Shown here: positions 8,760-17,613 of the stretch, one piece after another
Layout: each line of letters starts with the position of its first letter
Position numbering within the stretch: position 1 is the stretch's first letter
DNA from: Idiomarina piscisalsi
GTDB taxonomy: Bacteria; Pseudomonadota; Gammaproteobacteria; Enterobacterales; Alteromonadaceae
Length of the DNA stretch: 64,000 bases
Assembly: GCF_003987095.1 (NCBI RefSeq)
Contig: NZ_PIQA01000004.1
Coordinates: forward strand, 1-64,000
Direction of reading: 5' to 3'
The notes under the pieces: model-generated
Databases searched by the model: none
What the model was told of the DNA's origin: nothing
Seen by the model: the letters and a program-made list of their open reading frames with translations, nothing else
Made by a program: the position numbers and the translations under genes

Positions 8760-9764
8760 CTATCCGTTAAAACCAAGGTTCAGCGGCGCATCGTCAAGCC
8801 CCGCCAGTTGTTCTTTGAGCGCAAGAATTTGCTGCTCCCAATAACGACTTTCCGCAAACCACGGAAATGCCCGCTGAAATGCACTGTCTTGCCAACGCCG
8901 CGACAACCATGCCATATATTGAATGATTCTGAAACTACGCAAAGGTTCAATTAAAACCACTTGTTCGGTGTCAAAATCACAAAAATCTTCATAGCCACAG
9001 ACTAACGCATCGAGTTGCAGCGTCTGCTCTTCTTTAGGCCCGCTCAACATCATCCAGAGATCCTGCACCGCAGGGCCAGAGCGACAATCATCGAAGTCGA
9101 CAAAGGTCAGTTTGTCATCGTATTGAAGAATATTGCCGATATGGCAATCTCCGTGCAAGCGTTGAAACTCAAATTGATTCAGTGGCATGCTTTTTAGACG
9201 CTCTGCTAACGGGTCCAAAATGGCAAAAAAAGCGTTTTTTAACTCTGCGGGCAGCAACTCAGACAGCTTCAGCTCGACCACTGACTGCGCAACGAAACCG
9301 TCATAAGTAATTGTCTCACGACTTTCGAAACGGCCGGCTTTTGCGACCGCATGCATTCGGCCAATTTGGCGACCCAACCGCTCTAACTGGTCTAAATCAT
9401 TAGGCTCAAAAGCGCGTCCACCAACACTTGGGTAGACACAAAAGCGATAACCGTCGAATTCATGCAGACGCTGACCTTGCAGCGCCAAAGCAGATACCGC
9501 CGGTACTTCCGCTTGCGCCAATTCTTCAGCAAAGTTTAGCTCTTCTTGTATTTGCTCTGTGGTCCAGCGACTGGGACGATAGAATTTCGCGACATAACGT
9601 TTGCGTTCGTCGTCCGTGAATTGATACACACGGTTTTCATAGCTGTTAAGCGCCAGCAATCCCGAAGCAGGATACAGTCCGACAGATTCCAACGCATTAA
9701 CAACAATATCTGGCGTCAGACCCTGAAATGCAAAGTCTGACGAATGATCCAGTAAATTACTCAT
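8760..9764 (-). CDS. srkA: stress response serine/threonine kinase SrkA (YihE/RdoA)
   Basis: A 334-residue aminoglycoside-phosphotransferase-fold kinase (Escherichia SrkA has 328). The catalytic loop HGDCHIGNIL and the metal-binding FVDFDD motif are intact. SrkA-type kinases protect cells during envelope and oxidative stress. I start it at ATG 9764, which overlaps the end of ccoG by 8 bases, a typical coupled junction; an upstream start at 9809 would overlap far more. It is followed by dsbA, the arrangement known from enterobacteria. Confidence 0.9.
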   Translation of the reverse strand: MSNLLDHSSDFAFQGLTPDIVVNALESVGLYPASGLLALNSYENRVYQFTDDERKRYVAKFYRPSRWTTEQIQEELNFAEELAQAEVPAVSALALQGQRLHEFDGYRFCVYPSVGGRAFEPNDLDQLERLGRQIGRMHAVAKAGRFESRETITYDGFVAQSVVELKLSELLPAELKNAFFAILDPLAERLKSMPLNQFEFQRLHGDCHIGNILQYDDKLTFVDFDDCRSGPAVQDLWMMLSGPKEEQTLQLDALVCGYEDFCDFDTEQVVLIEPLRSFRIIQYMAWLSRRWQDSAFQRAFPWFAESRYWEQQILALKEQLAGLDDAPLNLGFNG

Positions 9765-11193
9765 ATAAGAAACGGCTTTGGTGCTCAGTTGTGATGTCCG
9801 GATTATCAACGGCTGTCACCACAAAGTAAAACTCTGTCACCTGGCCATCTAATAAAGTAGGGGGTACCGCTAAGGTCACCGGCATTGTGCCCACTTCACC
9901 GGCAGAAACATCTTTTGTCGTTTCTCCAATGAGTTCGAACTGTTCAAAGCCTTTGACTTCTATTCGGTATGTCTGGTCTTGCTGCGATTTATTCACTAAT
10001 TTAAGGGTGAAGGCGTTTTCAATTTGACCTTCAATGTTCTCACGATACAACTGATTACGGTCACGAAGCACATCGACTTCCAATGGAATACGCGTCGCTA
10101 CATCCCATATCAAGACAGCACTTACCGCCAGCAACATAATAAAGTAACCAATACTTTTCATGCGCCACGGGTTGGTCTTCTGCTTTTTATCTTTTGCCGC
10201 CAGGTTACGTTCTGTAGTGAAACGGATGAGACCGCGTGGGTAATTCATTTTGTCCATAACGTCATTACAGGCATCGATACAAGCCCCGCAATCTATACAC
10301 TCGTACTGGAGCCCGTTACGGATATCGATACCTGTGGGGCAAACCTGCACACACATATAACAGTCGATACAATGGCCCAAACCTTTTTCGGCAGGGTCCG
10401 CTTTTCGCGATCGGGGACCTCGCGGTTCACCGCGTTCGACATCGTAAGAGACTGTGTAAGTGTCTTTATCGAACATGGCTGACTGAAAGCGCGCGTACGG
10501 GCACATGTGCGTACACATAATTTCGCGCATATAACCGGCGTTTCCGTAGGTACAGAAGGTAAAGAAGAGCACGCTGAACGTAGCCCAAAAGCCGGCGTCT
10601 AATGTGAAGAAATTAATAAAGAGTTCACGAATATCGGTAAAGTAACCAACGAACGTCATGGATGTCAGCAAAGCGACCAACACCCAGCTTACTTGCTTAC
10701 CGGTTTTTCGCCACAGCTTGTCGAAATCCATTTTGCGTTCATCAAGCTTAATACGCTTATTACGCGGCCCTTCAAACTTCTTTTCAAACCACATGAAAAT
10801 AAAGGTCCAGGTGGTTTGCGGGCACATAAATCCGCACCAGACCCGGCCAAATATCGTCGTTACAAAAAACAGAGCAACCGCCGCGACAATCGCAAACCAG
10901 GCAACTACGGTGAAGTCCTGAGGCCACAGGGTCAGTCCATAAATTCGGAAGCGTTGCTCCATAATATCGAGCAAAATGGCTTGCTCGCCCTGATAAGTAA
11001 GCCAGGGCAGCAGCGCAAATACGCCCAGGAGAATAAAACCAAAGCTGCGCCTGAAGTACTCTAGAGCACCTTTTACGCTACGCACATAAATGCGGCTGCG
11101 GGGAGAGTAATTGTTGTTGTGCTTTTGTCCGTCGGGGCGCTGGATTTTAACTTTGTCCGCAGACTGAACCGTTATCTTTTGCTTTTGTTCCAT
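9757..11193 (-). CDS. ccoG: cytochrome c oxidase accessory protein CcoG (FixG/RdxA family)
   Basis: A 478-residue membrane ferredoxin. Several transmembrane segments lie in the N-terminal half, with CGFMCPQTTW and CTHMCPYARFQ motifs. Two 4Fe-4S clusters follow (CIDCYMCVQVCP and CIDCGACIDAC), and a C-terminal periplasmic Ig-like domain comes after a last helix. CcoG reduces copper during assembly of cbb3-type oxidases. No ccoNOQP genes are present in this window. ATG 11193 gives the usual FixG N-terminus; a GTG four codons upstream is possible. Confidence 0.92.
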   Translation of the reverse strand: MEQKQKITVQSADKVKIQRPDGQKHNNNYSPRSRIYVRSVKGALEYFRRSFGFILLGVFALLPWLTYQGEQAILLDIMEQRFRIYGLTLWPQDFTVVAWFAIVAAVALFFVTTIFGRVWCGFMCPQTTWTFIFMWFEKKFEGPRNKRIKLDERKMDFDKLWRKTGKQVSWVLVALLTSMTFVGYFTDIRELFINFFTLDAGFWATFSVLFFTFCTYGNAGYMREIMCTHMCPYARFQSAMFDKDTYTVSYDVERGEPRGPRSRKADPAEKGLGHCIDCYMCVQVCPTGIDIRNGLQYECIDCGACIDACNDVMDKMNYPRGLIRFTTERNLAAKDKKQKTNPWRMKSIGYFIMLLAVSAVLIWDVATRIPLEVDVLRDRNQLYRENIEGQIENAFTLKLVNKSQQDQTYRIEVKGFEQFELIGETTKDVSAGEVGTMPVTLAVPPTLLDGQVTEFYFVVTAVDNPDITTEHQSRFLYE

Positions 11194-11259
11194 GAACAAT
11201 ACCACTTAGTGTCACAGCGAGGTGCGCCTAGTATAACGGATCATACTGCCCTGCGCAGC

Positions 11260-12492
11260 TCACTGAGCTGAATCAATTATACAATCAAAAAGTATGTTAC
11301 AACCTGCTTCCACATCATGCCAATGCGACCACTCGTCGGGCGCATGGCTGACACCATTAACAGACGGTATAAAAATAAGCCCGGCATCGGTTAATTCCGC
11401 CAAAAACTGTGTATCGTGACCAGCACCACTGGGCATTTTCAAACACGAATACTTGCGTGCTTTGGCTTTATCGAGAATTTTCTGAGTCAGTGCTGTTGAA
11501 CAGTCTTTTGGGTTAAGCCAGCTGACTTGCTCATACTCAAACTTCAAGCGATGTTTACGCGCAATGGCTGACAAAGCTTTGTTGCACGAGTCTGCCAGCT
11601 CCTTCATCACATCGTTACTCATATCGCGGCCGACTATGGTGAATATAGCTTCACCCGGCACGGTATGCGGACTACCCGGCTTTAAGTCGACTTTACCGAC
11701 GGTAATACGGGTTTTGTCCGTGCCATCTTCAGCAATAATTCGGTCAATTTCATGGGCAAAGTCGGCCAATCCCATAAACGCATCGCTACGCATATTCATT
11801 GGTGCTGTACCAGCATGGTCCGCTTTACCTTTTAAGTGCACTATCCATTTGAAAACACCGGATATGCCTTCCACAGCACCAATGGTTATTTCCTTTTGGA
11901 ACAACACCGGCCCTTGCTCAATATGCAGCTCATAAAACGCTTTAAGTCGCTCCGGTGGCCAGGCTGCATCAAGCACATCCATCACATTCATACCGTGTGC
12001 AGCCATAGCATCTTTCAAGTACACATTGTCGGCATCGTGCGCTGACATTAACCAGTCCGGGTTTATAACGCCCGCTATTGCCTGCGAGCCCATCATACCA
12101 CCAAATCTACCTTCTTCTTCGGCTGTACCGACTACCCAGACAGGATGCTTCAATTTAATATCGTTTTCTTTGATCGAGCGCAAAACTTCGAATCCGGCAA
12201 GCACGCCCAAGGCACCATCAAAAATACCACCAGCGGGAACAGTATCGAGGTGAGACCCGGTTAGCACAGCCGGCTTCTGGGTAAAGTCGCCGATGCCGAA
12301 AAAAACATTGCCGGCACCGTCCATAAAGGTTTCAAAACCCTCCGCTTTGGCCTGTTCCATCATCCACTTTCGGGCTTCCATATCGGCGTCAGTAAAGCCC
12401 CACCGATACACCCCGTGATCCTTGTCGTTATAACCAATATTGGATAGCTCCAGGACAGACTTCTTTAAACGGTCAGCATTAATGCCTTGCAT
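11260..12492 (-). CDS. M20-family Zn-dependent amidase/hydrolase (AllC / N-carbamoyl-amino-acid hydrolase type)
   Basis: A 410-residue metallo-hydrolase of the allantoate amidohydrolase/N-carbamoyl-L-amino acid hydrolase branch of M20. Metal ligands are visible in GSHLDTVP (H, D), FDGALG (bridging D), EEEGRFGG (E) and ELHIEQG (H). A C-terminal histidine is seen in GVSHAPDEWS. The central dimerisation insert lies around residues 215-325. It should cleave a carbamoyl or ureido group from an amino-acid-like substrate. No purine or hydantoin genes are adjacent, so the substrate is unknown. A strong AAGGAGG sits four bases before the ATG. Confidence 0.85.
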   Translation of the reverse strand: MQGINADRLKKSVLELSNIGYNDKDHGVYRWGFTDADMEARKWMMEQAKAEGFETFMDGAGNVFFGIGDFTQKPAVLTGSHLDTVPAGGIFDGALGVLAGFEVLRSIKENDIKLKHPVWVVGTAEEEGRFGGMMGSQAIAGVINPDWLMSAHDADNVYLKDAMAAHGMNVMDVLDAAWPPERLKAFYELHIEQGPVLFQKEITIGAVEGISGVFKWIVHLKGKADHAGTAPMNMRSDAFMGLADFAHEIDRIIAEDGTDKTRITVGKVDLKPGSPHTVPGEAIFTIVGRDMSNDVMKELADSCNKALSAIARKHRLKFEYEQVSWLNPKDCSTALTQKILDKAKARKYSCLKMPSGAGHDTQFLAELTDAGLIFIPSVNGVSHAPDEWSHWHDVEAGCNILFDCIIDSAQ

Positions 12493-12554
12493 AATTCCTC
12501 CTTTGCCTTTGTTTTAAGCTTAGGACAAAACCAGCAGAGCAACCAAACGAACAT

Positions 12555-12583
12555 AAAAAAGCCCGCACCATGACAGTGCGGGC
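12555..12583 (-). terminator. rho-independent terminator of ahpC-ahpD
   Basis: GCCCGCAC pairs with GTGCGGGC (12561-12568 with 12576-12583) around a 7-base loop. On the minus strand the stem is followed by six U residues (12555-12560). It lies 38 bases past the ahpD stop. Confidence 0.85.
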
Positions 12584-12620
12584 AAGCGTTGCATGGGGCA
12601 AAGGGGAGCCCCAAGAGGGT

Positions 12621-13148
12621 TTACGACAGTTTGCGTGCAGTCAAAGCTGCATTAAGTACCGCCGCCAACTTAATGGATGATTGAATCGCTTGTGCTGTTA
12701 CGTCGTGTTTCAGCAACGTTTGCACGTGCGAGTCAATACACATTCCACATCCGTTCAGTGCTGACACTGCCAGTGAAAAAAGTTCAAAATCGGCTTTATC
12801 AACACCAGGGTTAGCCATTGCGTTCATGCGCAGACCGGCTGGCATTTTGCCAAACTGCTTATCACTCGATAAGTGCAGGAACCGGTAATACACGTTGTTC
12901 ATGGCCATTAAAGACGCTGCGGTTTTTGCCGCTGTCTTCACATTGTCTTCGATTTTACCTTCGGCTTCTTCTTCCACAGCTTCGATAAGTTCGTTATCCG
13001 CCAAGCTGTACACCAAAGAAAGCGCTGTTCCGTAGAACTGGTCAGCCGTTAAGCCTGACGCTTCCACATTCGAGAACAAACTCGACAGGTTCAGCTTGGT
13101 ATCCTTGCTGTGGTCACCGAGTAACTGCTTATAATCGGCAATTGACAT
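12621..13148 (-). CDS. ahpD: alkyl hydroperoxide reductase AhpD (carboxymuconolactone decarboxylase family)
   Basis: A 175-residue all-helical AhpD-like protein. The catalytic motif CGMCIDSH gives C134, C137 and H141, matching the CxxC-xxxH active site known from mycobacterial AhpD. AhpD couples reduced lipoamide-type donors to regeneration of AhpC. It lies 14 bases downstream of ahpC on the same strand and ends in a strong terminator, so the two form a bicistronic operon. The pairing resembles the actinobacterial AhpC/AhpD system rather than enteric AhpC/AhpF. Confidence 0.93.
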   Translation of the reverse strand: MSIADYKQLLGDHSKDTKLNLSSLFSNVEASGLTADQFYGTALSLVYSLADNELIEAVEEEAEGKIEDNVKTAAKTAASLMAMNNVYYRFLHLSSDKQFGKMPAGLRMNAMANPGVDKADFELFSLAVSALNGCGMCIDSHVQTLLKHDVTAQAIQSSIKLAAVLNAALTARKLS

Positions 13149-13162
13149 GGATTAACTCCTTA

Positions 13163-13708
13163 TTAAAGCGTGTCGCCACCAACGGCGCGGTTACATGGGC
13201 ACAGTTCGTCAGTTTGTAAACCGTCTAAAATACGCAGAATTTCTGCTGGGTTACGACCCACGTTCAGGTTGTTGACCGATACGTGTTGAATCACGTTGTG
13301 CGGGTCAACAACAAAAGTTGCACGCAAAGCAACGTTTTCTTCTTTGTCACGTACGCCCAGACCGTCGACTAAAGAGCCGTTGTCCGCAAAAGAATACTGA
13401 TTCAGGCGGTCAAGATCAGGGTGCTCACGGCGCCATGCTAATTTCACAAATTCGTTGTCGGTGCTGCCGCCCATAACAACCGCGTCACGGTCTGCGAAGT
13501 CTTCGTTCAGTTTTGCGAACTCAACAATCTCAGTTGGGCAAACAAAAGTGAAGTCTTTTGGGTAGAAGAAAATAATTTTCCATTTACCGGCAAAACTGCT
13601 GTTGTCGATGGTTTCGAACGCGCTTTCGCCGTTTTCTTCAGGCATGTTGAACTTAGGTTTTGCTGCAACAACGCTGAATTCTGGTAATTTATCGCCTACT
13701 GTTAACAT
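13163..13708 (-). CDS. ahpC: peroxiredoxin AhpC (2-Cys)
   Basis: A 181-residue typical 2-Cys peroxiredoxin. The peroxidatic cysteine is C57 in FTFVCPTE. The C-terminal ELCPCN supplies the resolving cysteine (C170, with an extra C172). It should reduce hydrogen peroxide, organic peroxides and possibly peroxynitrite, and be recycled through AhpD next door. It is transcribed divergently from oxyR, the usual sign of OxyR control. AAGGAGACACTTT precedes the ATG. Confidence 0.95.
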   Translation of the reverse strand: MLTVGDKLPEFSVVAAKPKFNMPEENGESAFETIDNSSFAGKWKIIFFYPKDFTFVCPTEIVEFAKLNEDFADRDAVVMGGSTDNEFVKLAWRREHPDLDRLNQYSFADNGSLVDGLGVRDKEENVALRATFVVDPHNVIQHVSVNNLNVGRNPAEILRILDGLQTDELCPCNRAVGGDTL

Positions 13709-13805
13709 AAAGTGTCTCCTTGATTGGGATTTAAATCTATTCGTTCCTTAACGAGTCGAGAGCTAGTGTACGGATGGATACAGATTGGATAAAACGAATA
13801 AAACG

Positions 13806-13818
13806 GATTATGATAATC
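13806..13818. promoter_or_regulatory. candidate OxyR operator palindrome between ahpC and oxyR
   Basis: GATTATGATAATC is a perfect inverted repeat of 6+1+6 in the 146-bp divergent intergenic region, 37 bases before the oxyR start. It has LysR-type T-N11-A geometry but only partial likeness to the Escherichia OxyR consensus. Assignment rests on position and symmetry. Confidence 0.35.
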
Positions 13819-13854
13819 GGAAATACCAATTAAGTTCGTTGCAAAAGGAAAACC

Positions 13855-14769
13855 ATGAGCAAATTACCCAGTTTAAAAAACCTCAGTTATTTGCTGGCGT
13901 TGCATCAAGAGCAAAACTTCAATCGTGCAGCGGCTGAATGTAATGTCAGCCAATCGACGTTAAGTAGCGGCATTCAAAACTTAGAAGAGCAATTGGGCTG
14001 CCAGCTTATTGAACGTGACCATAAGTCATTTTTGTTTACGGCATTAGGCGAAGAAATTGTCGAGCGCGCACGGCAAATTTTAAGTGCCGCTGAAGAGCTC
14101 AGCCACTATGCCCAGGGGCAGGGCAATGTTATGGAAGGCCCGTTGCGTTTAGGCGTTATACCCACTATAGCCCCTTTTGTTATTGGTCAGTTAAGCAAGC
14201 GATTGCAGGATGCCTACCCGAAATTGCTACTGCAAATTTCCGAGGACACCACGCAAAACCTACTGCTTCGCCTTAAAAACGGCGAGCTCGATATTTTATT
14301 GCTGGCGTTGCCAATGGACATTCAGGGCAATCAGAAATGGGTATTGGGTCGCGACCCATTTAAGCTGGTTGTGCATAAAGAGCTAGCGGATAACATTGGT
14401 GAGCCGGTTGACTACGACAAACTTCCTGACAGAAGTATTTTTCTGCTGGAGAAAGAGCATTGCATGACAGGGCACGCGGTAGCCGCTTGTCAGTTAACCG
14501 ACTCAGTAAAAATGAACCCTTTTACTGCCACCAGCTTACACAGTTTGGTGCAAATGGCAGATGCCCGGTTAGGCGCAACCTTTATTCCGCAAATGGCGAT
14601 AGATCAGGGGATTCTCAGTAACACCGACTTAGTGCCGTTAAAACCAACCGGGCAAGAGGCGTCTCGTGATATTGGCTTGGTATACCGCCCTACGACCAGT
14701 CGTCGTCAGACATTCCGCAAAGTTGCGGAGGAAATAGCCCAACTACTGCCAATTAATACCTTACGCTAA
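13855..14769 (+). CDS. oxyR: hydrogen-peroxide-responsive LysR regulator OxyR
   Basis: A 304-residue LysR-family protein. The N-terminal winged HTH covers residues 1-60 (FNRAAAECNVSQSTLSSGI) and the substrate-binding domain covers 90-300. The two redox cysteines are C203 (EKEHCMTG) and C212 (AACQL). Their spacing of nine equals C199-C208 of Escherichia OxyR, so peroxide sensing by disulfide formation should be conserved. It is divergent from ahpC-ahpD, the predicted target operon. Confidence 0.93.
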   Translation: MSKLPSLKNLSYLLALHQEQNFNRAAAECNVSQSTLSSGIQNLEEQLGCQLIERDHKSFLFTALGEEIVERARQILSAAEELSHYAQGQGNVMEGPLRLGVIPTIAPFVIGQLSKRLQDAYPKLLLQISEDTTQNLLLRLKNGELDILLLALPMDIQGNQKWVLGRDPFKLVVHKELADNIGEPVDYDKLPDRSIFLLEKEHCMTGHAVAACQLTDSVKMNPFTATSLHSLVQMADARLGATFIPQMAIDQGILSNTDLVPLKPTGQEASRDIGLVYRPTTSRRQTFRKVAEEIAQLLPINTLR

Positions 14770-14778
14770 CAGCGCCTG

Positions 14779-16290
14779 TTAGCGTCTTCTTGCCGGCGGC
14801 AATGGGTATCGCTCTGCCAGACTGATACTCTCGCCGTCCGGCTTTATAACCCGGGCGTGGCGTCGGTTAAGCTGGCGCGGATCGGTTACGCCACAAGAGT
14901 GCGCAATGATGTTTACCCCGTATTCCATGTATTTATGATAGTTCGCCACGCGCTCGCACTTATCGGTTGGATCGAGCCCCTTCATCAGTTTAGGATCGTC
15001 CGTCGTAACCCCGGTCGGACAAGTGTTTTTGTTACACTGCATGGCTTGTATACAGCCCAGCGAAAACATAAACCCTCGGGCAGAGGTTACAAAGTCAGCC
15101 CCCATTGCAATAGCCCAGGCAACATCAGCCGGGGTTATCATTTTACCTGAAACAATAACTCGCACACGCCCATGCAACCCAGCTTCTGTGAGCTTATCTA
15201 TTAACACCGGCAGGCTTTCTGATACTTTTAAACCGACATAGTCCATCAATGGTTGCGGTGCAGCACCGGTACCACCGTCAGCACTGTCGAGCGTAATGAA
15301 GTCAGGCGCGGATTCAACGCCTCGCGTTAAAATCGAGTCAATCAGTTCATCGATCCAGCTCGGGTCGCCCATCACGAACTTAAAACCGGTTGGCTTGCCA
15401 GTAATACGCCGAACCTTATCGATAAAGTCGAGCAGCTCTTCGTTATTACTGATTTCTGGATGGCGGTTAGGGCTAATAGCATCTTTACCAACTTCGATGC
15501 CACGAATTTGCGCAATTTCCTCGTTTACCTTAACCCCCGGCAAAATACCGCCTTTACCCGGTTTAGCGCCCTGGCTCAATTTTATTTCAAACATTTTCAC
15601 GTTGTCGTGGCGGCCAAGTTCCGCTAAACGGTTTTCATCCAATCGACCTTCTTTATCTCTCACCCCAAACTTTGCTGTACCCATTTGGAATACTATGTCG
15701 CAATGACCCATAAGGTGGTAAGGCGACAAACCACCTTCGCCAGTATTCATCCAGCAACCCGCCTTCGCAGCCCCTTGCGACAATGACTTAACCGCCACCG
15801 GCGACAAGGCACCGTAGCTCATACCTGAAATATGAAAATAGGAAATGGGGGAATAAGGCGTCTCACAATAAGGCCCAATAAGCACGGGCTCGGGAGCGGC
15901 AGCTTGCTCTGCAAGAGGCGGATAGGGCGCGTTACTGAATATAATGGTGCCGGTACGGGTTAAATCTCGGGTAGACCCGAAAGCAACGTTTCTGTCTGAG
16001 TTTTTTGCCGCACGATACACCCAACTCCGCTGCGCCCTATTAAACGGCATTTCCTCGCGATCCATCGCGAAAAAATACTGGCGCATAAATTCGCCCATGC
16101 GCTCAAAAATATAACGAAAACGGCCGACAACAGGATAATTACGCCGAATCGTGTGCTTATTCTGAGTTTTATCCACCACATACATCACACCAACGGAAAC
16201 AATCAGCGTGATAATAAGAAGAACAAAAATGGCCGCTAACCATTGCGCTAACACCAGAAGAGAGTCCGTACCAAAAAGCTTTTCGCTCAT
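14779..16290 (-). CDS. membrane-anchored FMN-binding glutamate synthase-like protein
   Basis: A 503-residue protein of the GltB-like FMN-binding family without the amidotransferase half. One N-terminal transmembrane helix (about residues 12-38) is followed by a basic segment. The rest is the alpha/beta barrel with GGTGAAP and VSGKM motifs. An iron-sulfur type cysteine cluster is visible in CIQAMQCNKNTCPTG near residue 415. Related proteins are widespread, and their substrate is usually unknown since no glutaminase domain is present. It converges on oxyR with a 9-base gap and stands alone otherwise. Confidence 0.85.
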   Translation of the reverse strand: MSEKLFGTDSLLVLAQWLAAIFVLLIITLIVSVGVMYVVDKTQNKHTIRRNYPVVGRFRYIFERMGEFMRQYFFAMDREEMPFNRAQRSWVYRAAKNSDRNVAFGSTRDLTRTGTIIFSNAPYPPLAEQAAAPEPVLIGPYCETPYSPISYFHISGMSYGALSPVAVKSLSQGAAKAGCWMNTGEGGLSPYHLMGHCDIVFQMGTAKFGVRDKEGRLDENRLAELGRHDNVKMFEIKLSQGAKPGKGGILPGVKVNEEIAQIRGIEVGKDAISPNRHPEISNNEELLDFIDKVRRITGKPTGFKFVMGDPSWIDELIDSILTRGVESAPDFITLDSADGGTGAAPQPLMDYVGLKVSESLPVLIDKLTEAGLHGRVRVIVSGKMITPADVAWAIAMGADFVTSARGFMFSLGCIQAMQCNKNTCPTGVTTDDPKLMKGLDPTDKCERVANYHKYMEYGVNIIAHSCGVTDPRQLNRRHARVIKPDGESISLAERYPLPPARRR

Positions 16291-16420
16291 TCCATTCGCA
16301 CTTATTTTGAAAGTTAATACGTCTATTAACGGCTAAAGCCATAAACAAATCAAGCCAAGAGTCATCAAAATTTCAATGAATGACGTATACTGAAGATAAT
16401 GAAAAACAAAGGAGACCCTT

Positions 16421-17611
16421 ATGTTTAACCGAAAACTCGTATTAACCGCACTTCTGGCGGCTTCTGCCAGCATGACTGCAGTAGCCGATACCGTCGAAAC
16501 AGAGCGTCATAAAGTCACCGTTTCCACCTTTGCGGATGGCTTCACTAACCCTTGGGGCATGACGTTTTTGCCAGACAACAGCGTGTTAGTTACCGAGCGC
16601 TCGGGTGATCTTTACTGGGTGTCAGAAAACGGTCAATATCGGGAAAAAATAATTGGTGTGCCTGAGGTTGTTGCAAAAAGCCAGGGCGGTTTGCTGGATG
16701 TCACCATTGACCCAAACTTTGATGAAAACCAATGGGTTTACATTAGTTATTCAGAGCCTGCGCAAGACGCTGGCAAAGGTAACAGCACAGCCGTTATGAG
16801 AGCAAAACTGGTGGACAAAGCCTTTACCGATAAAGAAGTGATTTTCCGTCAGGCTCCGAAATATGAAAGCAACGCACACTTTGGTTCGCGTTTGGTGTTC
16901 TCGCCTGAAGGACACTTGTTCGTTACTTTGGGTGACCGCTATTCACGTATGGATGATGCCCAAACACTAGACAACCACCACGGTAAAGTCGTACGCATTT
17001 GGCCCGACGGCAGTATTCCTGAAGACAACCCCTTTGTTGGTGAAGATAACGCCTTAGACGAAAACGGCAGTATTCCTGAAGACAACCCCTTTGTTGGTGA
17101 AGATAACGCCTTAGACGAAATTTGGTCTTACGGTCACCGCAATGTCCAAGGTGCAGACATTCACCCTGACACGGGCGAATTATGGACAGTAGAACATGGC
17201 CCGCAAGGCGGTGATGAAGTGAATATTCCTGAAGCCGGCAAGAACTATGGCTGGCCAGAAATTACTTATGGTGTTGACTACGGCGGTGCCATTATTAGTG
17301 AAGACGCAGTGAAAGAAGGTATGGAACAACCGTTTTATTACTGGGTACCGTCGATTGCTACAGCTGGCGCAACTTTTTACACTGGCGACGCTTTCCCTGA
17401 GTGGAAAGGTGATTTTTTCGTAGCGGCACTGAAAAGCTCGTTAGTGGCTCGCCTGGACTTGTACGAAGGTCGAATGATGCATGAAGAGCGCTTGTTCGAG
17501 GATGCTGTTGATGCGCGTATTCGCGACATTAATCAAGGGCCGGACGGTTATCTGTATTTACTGACTGACGAGTCCAATGGCGCAATCATTCAAATTAAAC
17601 CGGCAGATTAA
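16421..17611 (+). CDS. PQQ-dependent aldose sugar dehydrogenase (YliI/Asd-like)
   Basis: A 396-residue six-bladed beta-propeller quinoprotein with a Sec signal peptide (residues 1-22, ending AVAD). Family blocks are NPWGM, HFGSRLVFSPEGHLFVTLGDR, EIWSYGHRN, EHGPQGGDEVN and GKNYGWP. The enzyme should oxidise aldoses in the periplasm using PQQ and pass electrons to the respiratory chain. Residues 196-233 are two near-identical 19-residue copies from an exact DNA duplication. Without it the length is 377, close to Escherichia YliI (371). AAGGAG precedes the ATG. The TonB receptor starts 2 bases after the stop, so both are probably cotranscribed. No PQQ synthesis gene is in the window. Confidence 0.9.
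   Translation: MFNRKLVLTALLAASASMTAVADTVETERHKVTVSTFADGFTNPWGMTFLPDNSVLVTERSGDLYWVSENGQYREKIIGVPEVVAKSQGGLLDVTIDPNFDENQWVYISYSEPAQDAGKGNSTAVMRAKLVDKAFTDKEVIFRQAPKYESNAHFGSRLVFSPEGHLFVTLGDRYSRMDDAQTLDNHHGKVVRIWPDGSIPEDNPFVGEDNALDENGSIPEDNPFVGEDNALDEIWSYGHRNVQGADIHPDTGELWTVEHGPQGGDEVNIPEAGKNYGWPEITYGVDYGGAIISEDAVKEGMEQPFYYWVPSIATAGATFYTGDAFPEWKGDFFVAALKSSLVARLDLYEGRMMHEERLFEDAVDARIRDINQGPDGYLYLLTDESNGAIIQIKPAD
17007..17120 (+). repeat. exact 57-bp tandem duplication inside the PQQ-dependent dehydrogenase gene
   Basis: Two adjacent, base-for-base identical 57-bp units (17007-17063 and 17064-17120) keep the reading frame and duplicate 19 residues (GSIPEDNPFV...ALDE). Identity at synonymous sites implies a recent event. 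The segment corresponds to a loop just before the EIWSYGHRN strand of the propeller. Confidence 0.97.
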
Positions 17612-17613
17612 CG

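Noticed and set aside
10024-10482. 152-codon plus-strand reading frame
   Set aside because: Entirely antisense to the well-supported ccoG gene; codon content mirrors the opposing strand.
15296-15706. 136-codon plus-strand reading frame
   Set aside because: Antisense to the glutamate-synthase-like gene with no start signals or domain.
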